From: Heracleum sosnowskyi
Lineage: Eukaryota; Streptophyta; Magnoliopsida; Apiales; Apiaceae
NCBI GenBank assembly: GCA_030848705.1
Contig: JAUIZM010000017.1
Span: 1,550,001-1,614,000 of the forward strand
Reading direction: 5' to 3'
Length of the DNA stretch: 64,000 bases
This document shows positions 56,101 to 64,000 of the stretch, piece after piece; positions within the stretch are counted from its first letter, which is position 1; each line of letters opens with the position of its first letter. A program made the position numbers and the translations under genes. The notes under the pieces are model-generated. The model saw only the letters and a list, made by a program, of their open reading frames with translations, searched no databases and was not told the origin of the DNA.

Positions 56101-56709
56101 AAGAAAGAGATTACTAGGGTAAGTACTGCTTATGATAGAGTGTTAGAAGAACCCCAAATCTTTGTCTCTTGTCAGAATGTAGGGTCATTCTGTGTGTCAT
56201 TTGACCTTCTGTCAAGAAGAACTGTATCAGAACTCTGGGTGTTGATTTGCAAGGCGCTTGAAACTTCTCATCTCAACGTTCTTCTAAATGAAAGGTTAAG
56301 GGAGTATGCCAGCAGAAACAGTCCTCAATCTATAGATGTGCCACTTGAAGTTAAATTCTACGAAGGCTCTTCTGTTCAGACTGTAGGACTAGATCCAGTA
56401 TCCTTAGCTTCTATTACTGCCACAAGGTTAGTACACATTGAACATCTGCTAAGGACTTCTGGTTTTGCTTCTGAAAAGAAGACTGAGTTTGCTGACATCA
56501 TCAAGGAGTACTGTGAGCACAAAATCAAGAGATATTCTCAACTCAAGAACAGACTCAAGAAAGTAACTCCTCAACCAATCATGCCATCAAGTTTTGCTTC
56601 TGAAACAGATCAAGTTCTTGATGAAGAATTGTTGGAAAAGCTAGAAGAAGTTGAAGAAAGTGAAGAAGAAGAAGGAGGAGAAATCAGTGAAGGAAGCATA
56701 AGTTTTTAA
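53182..56709 (+). pseudogene. E3 extra frame between pol and LTR (1,175 codons, one stop)
   Basis: The N-terminal domain (residues 1-235) includes CEWDLFFDCLAKVF, the counterpart of the FFDCITRAF block of E2/E4. A TAA at 54391-54393 follows; the frame continues to 56709. The middle has a helical coiled-coil stretch (QIAGLQKQLQQTQAEKEIL) and strongly acidic tracts, and the end is Glu-rich. No ATG opens the frame: it starts GTG, but ttttcag sits directly before TGGCTG, so splicing after an A would create ATG. Function unknown. Confidence 0.7.
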
Positions 56710-56944
56710 AATGTATACATCTTTGTTATGCTTAGGTAGATCAAGATAGAATCTATGTTATCACTTGTTCAGGCTAGAGGAACAACTATCTTGTATTTAT
56801 CTTGTATGTTTGAATAGGGAAATGTTATATATAAACCAGAACTTTTCTTGTTATTTACTTGGCTCTTAAAAGTCATTTCTATTTCTTGTTTAAGTTAGTT
56901 GAGTTATCCTCTAGGTATTTGATTGTTATTCTCTAACAAACAAA

Positions 56945-56955
56945 TAGGGGGAGAT
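56945..56955 (+). other. Polypurine tract of E3
   Basis: taggggg agat-type tract directly before the TGAAAGG of the 3' LTR. Confidence 0.85.
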
Positions 56956-58369
56956 TGAAAGGCATATGTTTAGGCCTATTAATATTCCGAGGAAACAACT
57001 TAATTTAAACAAGTATGTAATAAGTAAATAATAAGTTAATATGTCACAGGAATCTCAGAGAGTTTTATCTGTCAAGAGAATGGAGAATTAAAGTCATCTA
57101 CAAACTTGAAGTTATTCTACATTGAAAGAAGTTCAATTTATTATTCAAGCCTCAGTGAAGTATTCAAGGAAGTGGATTTACTACAGTGACAGAGATTTCC
57201 AGTTGGTGACAGAAGAAGTACATGATACAGAGTTTAATCAGAGCTAAAGAAAAGAAGCCACAGCTTTAAATGTTTTAAAGATGAAGAACTTTCATTTGAT
57301 GTCAGTTATTCATGAACCAGACAGTGCATCGAATGACGACGTCAATCAGTGGAATTAAATCATCTACATTCAGTGGTTTTCAGGAGATAGAGGAAACTTG
57401 GTTTTAGATTAAATTCCTTTCATGTTAAGTTAATTTAATTTATAATTTAATTCTATTAGAATTAATTTATTTATTAGATTAACTAATTTAGTTGGCTAAA
57501 TTATTTATTAACTTAATTCTATAAGAGAATTAATTTAATCTTTAATTTAGTCTAACTAAATAAATTAAAAGGATTTTCTAACTAAACTTGTATGACCTTC
57601 AGAAAACTCGGTATGACCTGGTCTGTAAAAATCCCAGGTTCTACCGACTCCTTTCAGGTCATACAGGTTCTGTGTGCTAGGTCATACAAGTTGCTTTTCA
57701 GGTTCTACCGAAAAAGGTTGGCAGAAATACTTGAGGTCATACCGGACACTTTTCTGAGGTCATACTGATGAAGCATGGTTCTACCGAGCTTTATACATCA
57801 GGTCATACAAGTGTATTGTTTGTTTTATTAAATCATTTTGATTTAATTAACAGGTCATACAAGGCTTGTGAAATGTGTTAAATAAACACGACTGGACAGA
57901 AAAGGATGGACTGGAATTATCAAACACACAGAAGACAATTTTCTCTCAAGAACAGAAAAGCCATTTGATCTCATTTCTTCTCAAGCAATTAATTCTAGTT
58001 TGTATTGTTAAATCCAAACCACTAGAAGTTGATTACTTGTATTGATTTGATTATCTAGCCGATTTTTATCCCTAGAATTTATCTCGAACTTGCTTTTAGC
58101 ATTCGATCTTTTTATTACAAATATTAGAAAAGTTCATGTCGAATTTATTCTAAATTTGTATTAATTAGTTTGAGATAAATACTTTGTAATCCATACTGTA
58201 TTTGCAACACCCTTCAAGTTTAATATAGTTTATATTTAACTTGAATTTTGTTTCATTTATATTCCGCATTAATTTGTTCTTAATTGTTAAATAATTCAAA
58301 GGACAAATTTCGATAAAACGGTATAGTTTGTATTCAACCCCCCTTCTACAAACTTATCAGGACCTAACA
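56956..58369 (+). repeat. 3' LTR of E3
   Basis: 1,414 bp, same ends and same word cluster (57588-57865) as the 5' LTR. One extra base at tttgtaatcc. Confidence 0.95.
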
Positions 58370-59369
58370 GTGGTCTCTTTGCTCTTCTCTTCTTAGATGG
58401 ACCAACAGACTTTGGCACAGAAGATTTTGACACTCCAACCTCAGTAGCTGGCTTAACAGTCTTTGCAGGTTTAAAAGCCATGTGTTTGATTCTACCACCT
58501 GTCTGAATTGGTTGTGATGTAGATGGAGGAACTTCAGTGTTTATTGGTTCTGGTTGTGGGTCTGTTTGGGTAGAATTATCCAAAAACTGCTGCACTAATG
58601 CAGGCAATAAGAGATCACCTACATGACCCTTCTTCACATCTTTGTTCACAAGATCAGAGAATATACGTTTGTGTAATTTAAAACACGGAATGACATCTGC
58701 ATCAATAATATCTACCCCACTAACACAGGCAAAAAATAAAAGCTGACAGAATCTAGCAAAGTAAACTACTCCCCTATTCTCAGTCAGTTTCTCTCCTACG
58801 TTACTTAAAACAAGTCTACCAAAATCAAAATTGTTACCATAGAGAAGAGAATACCCTATTTGTAGACTGTCAGTGGGTATTGCATCCCAGTTTGTGCACT
58901 TCTTCCCGAACGTTCTTGTTATACAGTCGAAGAAAAAGCTCCACTCCTTCCTCAAGAACGGTCGCTTCAATTGACCTATCTTGTCCAAAGATCCACCATA
59001 ACCTATCTCCCTCATCATCCTCAGCAACTCAGCATCACCAACAGCAATGGTGTAAGCAGTATGTTCACCAAAGCCCATAGCAGCACGTACCGTACCAGGA
59101 GTAATTACATACTCTGTTTCTTGAAACTTGAAAAGAATAGATGGCGTTCCAGAATCACCACCATCATCATAGATACCAGTCTCCCAGAAGCTTTTGATTT
59201 GAAACCCAGAAAGCCTCTCTGGTTCTACAAGAGCACGCCCAATTGGAGATTGGGCAAGAAAATCCTGCATCAAATGAAACGCCTTCGGTGCGTTCTCATT
59301 AACCAATGGAGCAGCATAATTATTAGGAACGAATTCAAGCCCAGAAGATACAAAAGCAGTAGAACCCAT
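58370..59369 (-). pseudogene. E4 extra frame, N-terminal part
   Basis: The ATG at 59369-59367 opens MGSTAFVSSGLEFVPNNYAA, very similar to the E2 start. The FFDCITRTFGKKCTNWDA block follows, then a Pro/Thr linker and a basic stretch (SKKRRAKRP), where E3 interrupts it. Unlike E2 and E3 there is no stop codon at the end of the N-terminal domain, so the unbroken frame is real. A CT-rich leader and a weak TATA-like ttaatatac lie upstream on the minus strand (about 59510-59520). Confidence 0.85.
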
Positions 59370-60721
59370 TAGTACGATTTAGAAATAAGCAGAGAATGAC
59401 TTAGAGAATATTTGAGAGTGTTTGAAGTAAGAGTGTTTGTGAAAATGTGTGTGTGACAGTAAAGTGTGAATTGGAGTAAGTTGTGAAAAGTTCAAACGAG
59501 TTTGTGTATTGTATATTAATACAAAAGAAAGAATTAAAAACTGAACAGCTTCTAATCAATACACACAACTGTCTTACTCCGTGAAACGTGTAAGTGGGAC
59601 ACGTGGCACACATGCAATGACTGACAGCAGTAATTGGCAGTTTCCAATGCGCATGCGCAGTAAAAAGAGCAATAATTATCGTCTATTACACTTTCCTAGA
59701 CACTCAACCTCGCTCCTCTGTTTAATACACTTTTGAACTGTTGTCCAATCATACTCTTTTGAATGTTCAAAACAGATGTCTTTTCTCAAAATCATAATAT
59801 GTCTGAAACAAACAAAAAAAATTATTTTAATCATCAGAGATTAAAATTAAATTACCTCGGCGTAGAGTACACAGTTCATCAGTGTTTACCAATCCTCCTC
59901 CTTTATTCATAAACTCTTTTCACAAACTGTACAAGTGTGAATATTTGTGTGTGACTTAGCAGAGTTTACCGAATATAAATATTTAGAGCATCTCAAAGTG
60001 CATAAAATCCACAAAACAAATCAGTAAAAACTGGTTGCCCAAACTCTCATACACAAACAAAATCTGATGTCATCTGAACTCTGTACTTATAAATTTATTA
60101 TTTTCACTCCCTCTAATTTTATTTTATTTTTACTATTTTTCCAGTAATCAGTGGTTGGCACTAGTCACCAAAAATCAAAAATTTTAGCCCTTATTTCATA
60201 CAATAAGTTCCTGGGTCTTCCTAGGCACAATATGATCTCAAAGGAATTTGTGAATATTTTTGCATCTTTTGATATGAGGGTGAAATATTAGCAACTAATT
60301 ATCAGAGTTTAGACTTTCATCAGTGAATACAATTAATTTATGAGAGAAAGTGCAAACAGCCAATACAGACTCAGTGTATAGGATCAATAAACAAAGAGAT
60401 GCTGTAAATATAGAGACAGTATCATGCTGTGTGAAAGTTTTTGCACATTTTGAAATCAGAATTTATATCACTCAGAAGGATTCATGATTACTTACTGAGA
60501 ATCATGCTTCATACAATTTTCTTCATCGGTCTATATGTTTCAGACAAAATCACAATCATAGTTTAACATCAGAGTTTAACTGACAGAGTATGACTGACAC
60601 ATTATGTCTAATAAAGTATGATTTCAGAATTTGACAAACTGGTATGAATGACAGTTAACATATGCAAAGAAACATGAGCACCAAATCACAGAAGTATAGA
60701 TTTTGAGTCTAACCAGTATCT
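59370..60721 (-). repeat. Post-pol spacer of E4
   Basis: Non-coding. Scattered cagagttt/aaactctg words occur, for example about 60300, 60565 and 60085. It parallels the E2 spacer in layout (the citta-like phrase ttggcactagtcacc near 60155 also occurs inverted in E2 near 36480). Confidence 0.65.
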
Positions 60722-63700
60722 CTAGTCAAAACCAGAGACCATTCCAAGTTCATTTACCAGTCTTGTAAAGGTAGCTTCACTCAAAGGCTTGGTGAAGATA
60801 TCTGCAAGCGGTTGGTCTGTAGACACAAAATGAAGCTCAATATTTCCTTCTTCCACATGTTCCCTGATAAAATGATACCTTATGCTGATGTGCTTGGTCA
60901 TGGAGTGCTGTACTGGATTACCTGTCATAGCAATAACACTTTGATTATCACAGAAAATAGGTATTTTAGAGTACCTTAATCCATAATCCAGCAACTGATT
61001 CTTCATCCACAGAATCTGTGCACAACAGCTACCAACAGCAATATACTCTGCTTCTGTAGTGGATGTGGAAATTGATTTTTGTTTCTTGCTGTACCAAGAA
61101 ACTAATCTGTCACCTAGAAATTGACAGCTTCCACTGGTGCTTTTTCTGTCTATCTTACAGCCTGCAAAATCTGCATCAGAGTAACCAATTAATTTAAACT
61201 CTGATTCTCTAGGATACCACAAACCCAAGGTTATGGTTCCTTTGAGATATTTGAAAATCCTCTTCATAGCTGTTAGATGAGGCTCTCTGGGATCTGCCTG
61301 AAATCTTGCACAAAGACATGTTGCATACATGATATCTGGTCTACTTGCAGTGAGATAAAGAAGAGACCCTATCATGCCTCTGTAGTTTGTAATATCTACT
61401 GAAGCCCCTGTATCTTTGTCTAGCTTTGTTGCAGTAGCCATGGGAGTTGTGGCAGATGAACTATCAAGCATACCAAATTTCTTGAGAAGATTTCTGGTAT
61501 ATTTTGCTTGATTGATAAAAATCCCATCATCTGTTTGCTTGACCTGTAAGCCTAGAAAATAAGTAAGCTCTCCCATCATGCTCATTTGGTACCTGGACTG
61601 CATAAGCTTTGCAAACTTCTTACAGAGTTTATCATTAGTAGACCCAAAAATTATATCATCTACATAAATTTGAACTAACAGCAAATCATCACCAGAATTA
61701 AAATAGAACAAGGTTTTGTCAATTGTACCTCTAATGAACCCACTTTCTAAAAGAAATTGAGCCAGAGTTTCATACCATGCTCTAGGTGCCTGCTTTAGTC
61801 CATATAATGCCTTGTCCAACCTGTAGACATAGTCTGGGTGCTTAGGGTCCACAAACCCTGGTGGTTGTTCAACAAACACTTCTTCTTCAAGTTTCCCATT
61901 GAGAAAAGCACTTTTCACATCCATCTGAAAGACTTTAAACTTCTTGTGAGCAGTATAGGCTAGAAAAATCCTTATTGCCTCCAATCTAGCAACTGGAGCA
62001 AATGTTTCATCATAGTCAATTCCTTCCTGCTGTGAATAGCCTTTAGCAACAAGTCTAGCCTTATTCCTTGTAATCACTCCATCACTGTCTGTTTTGTTTC
62101 TGAAACCCCACTTTGTACCAACAATAGATCTGTTCTTTGGTCTTGGTACAAGTGTCCAGACTTCATTCCTCTCAAATTCATTCAACTCCTCTTGCATTGT
62201 TGTTATCCAGTTAGCATCTTGAAGAGCTTCTTCCACTTTCTTGGGTTCTGTTTGAGATAAGAATGCATGATACAAACATTCATTTGTTGTTGCACTTCTT
62301 GTTCTCACACTTGCATCAGGATCTCCAATAATTAGATCAGGAGTATGAGACTTTGTCCACTTCCTTGCTGTAGGTAAATGGCTTCTTTCATCACTACTGG
62401 ATCCTCCCCCTTGATCCATGGTATCCTGATTTTCATGTTGACCTTCTGCAGCATCTGAGGCTCCCCCTGGATTGGACTGCTCAGTGTTTGAGCTTTCAGA
62501 GATTTAGCCAGAGTCTTTGTCAGATTCTTCAGCTGACTCACTTCCTGTGTGTGAGTCTTCATGTGGAGGTGTGTCTGAAGTATCTTCTTGCTCCCCCTCG
62601 ACTGGTTCTCTATTTTGTTCTGTCAGAGAAAATTCTTCAGTGTTTACCAGTAGAGGTTCAGAGTTTGCTTCATCAGAGTTTGTCGGATTGGATTCATCAG
62701 AGTTTACATTATCAGAGTTTAGATATTCATTTTCAAAACACAGTTGATCATATTCATCTTCATCTTCAAGTCCAGTTATATTCTTGTCATCAAATGACAC
62801 ATGTATAGATTCCATGATCACTTTAGTTCTGAGATTGTAGACTCTGAATTCTTTAGTTGACAGTGGGTATCCAACAAAAATTCCTTCATCAGCTTTTAAT
62901 TCAAACTTGGTCAACTGTTCAGGATGACTTTTCAACACAAAGCACTTACATCCAAAAGTATGAAAATATTTCAAATTTGGCTTCTTATTCTTGACCATCT
63001 CATATGGTGTTTTCCCATACATGTTGATCAGTGTAGCATTTTGAGTAAAACAAGCAGTTTGAACAATTTCTGCCCAGAAATAAGTTGGCAATTTTGCTTC
63101 ATCAAGCATTGTTTTGGCAGCTTCGATTAGAGTTCTGTTCTTTCTTTCAACTACACCATTTTGCTGTGGAGTTCCTGGTGCGGAAAATTCTTGCTTCACT
63201 CCTCTTTCCTTGCAGAATTATTCCATTGCAGCATTTCTGAATTCAGTACCATTATCACTTCTTATAATTTTTACTTTGAACTGTGATCCTTTGTCCAGTA
63301 TCTTCACATGATCCATTAGAATTAAGGCAGTTTCATCCTTCTTTGCTAAAAAGTACACCCAGGTGTATCTAGTGTACTCATCAACAATAACTAGAGCATA
63401 CTTCTTTCTGCCCATTGACATTACATTTACTGGACCAAAAAGATCAACATGAAGAAGATGATAAGGATCCACAACTGAAGATTCAGACTTACTCTTGAAA
63501 GATGACTTCTTTGCTTGGCCTTTTGACAAGAATCACACAGACCATCTAAGCTGAGTATACTTTGGAAGTCCCCTTACAAGATCTTTTCGAATTAGCTCAT
63601 TGATGTTGTTCAAGTTTAGGTGAGAGATCTTCTTATGCCATTTCCAACTCTCTTCATTTGACATTTTTGCAGACAGACACACAGCTTTTCCTTCAGAGTT

Positions 63701-64000
63701 TGTTACCAAACTTGCTTCATAGATATTATTCTGTCTGTGTCCAACTAGAACAACTTTCCTTGTAGATTTGCTAATAACCTCACAGTATTCAGGTTGAAAA
63801 TCTACATGATTACCTCTGTCATAGATTTGACTCACAGATAGCAGGTCATGCTTGAGTCCTGGGACAAGAGCTACATTTGTGATGATGACACTTCCAAGAT
63901 TGATATTGCCATATCCCAGAGTACGTCCTATGTTGCCATCTCCATAGAAAACTTTTGGGGCAGCCTTCTCCTCATAGTCTGATAGCAGGGCTTTATTTCC
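60722..64000 (-). pseudogene. pol: E4 pol (5' end beyond window)
   Basis: It enters in protease, then integrase (WHKKISHLNL; RSDNGTEF; ERKNRTLIEAA), RT with YVDD (complement of 61657-61668) and RNase H, ending at the stop at 60724-60722. RT/RNase H from 62419 is a single open frame of 565 codons. Upstream there are compensating small deletions near 63530-63580 with a TGA inside, a TAA at 63217-63215 and a TAA at 62506-62504. The polyprotein is therefore defective although RT itself is intact. Confidence 0.9.

Larger units (their letters stand above)
45395..58369 (+). mobile_element. E3: full-length copia element, family C, inserted in E4
   Basis: A 12,975-bp element has LTRs of 1,413 and 1,414 bp and a perfect duplication gtggt (45390-45394, 58370-58374). 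By eye the LTRs differ at about 17 substitutions plus one indel (about 1.2%). The order is primer site, gag, pol, spacer, extra frame, polypurine tract, as in E2, but protein and LTR sequences are well diverged from family B. It disrupts the extra frame of E4. Confidence 0.95.
42179..64000 (-). mobile_element. E4: minus-strand family-B copia element, split by E3
   Basis: Read on the minus strand: protease/pol from the window edge to 60722, spacer, extra frame (59369 to 58370, then 45389 to 42817 after the E3 insertion), polypurine tract, and 3' LTR 42179-42671. The candidate 5-bp duplication gtcta lies at 42174-42178; its partner and the 5' LTR and gag are beyond 64000. Protein and LTR sequences are close to E2. 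Confidence 0.92.

Overview
The window is nuclear DNA of a flowering plant, most likely a eudicot. It holds one intact intron-containing host gene, a truncated host gene fragment, and about 57 kb of nested transposable elements and integrated viral DNA. The species cannot be fixed from the sequence.

Left part (1-6.8 kb): the 5' end of a minus-strand Ty1/copia element runs off the left edge. A long-TIR MITE with an 8-bp target duplication lies upstream of an intact six-exon VDAC (mitochondrial porin) gene at 1440-4212. A 1-kb foldback element with two nested pairs of inverted arms lies downstream.

6.9-17.9 kb: two 5'-truncated copia elements, A and D, each keep only a 3' part and one 3' LTR. 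A subtilisin-like protease fragment abuts the LTR of D. 18-22 kb is AT-rich, with a Helitron-like element, tandem repeats, a (TA)n tract and a MITE.

22.1-41.7 kb: an endogenous pararetrovirus of the genus Caulimovirus type. It has a primer-binding site followed by genes I (movement), II (aphid-transmission-factor-like), III (virion-associated), IV (coat) and the start of V (protease). Two related Sirevirus-like copia elements are inserted in it: E1 (22743-26539, TSD tatgt, a pol-less deletion derivative, in gene I) and E2 (29678-41378, TSD gagtt, identical LTRs, in gene V). The viral sequence stops at the beginning of the reverse transcriptase.

42.2-64 kb: E4, a minus-strand relative of E1/E2 that runs off the right edge. 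It is split by E3 (45395-58369, TSD gtggt), a plus-strand copia of a different family with 1.4-kb LTRs.

Elements E2, E3 and E4 carry a 1,135-1,190-codon reading frame between pol and the 3' LTR, apparently with its own TATA promoter; A and D keep broken remains of one. Families A, B (E1/E2/E4) and C (E3) each have their own short word, reiterated in the LTR upstream of its TATA box and again in the spacer before the extra frame. That pattern and the endogenous caulimovirus are the two most notable features.
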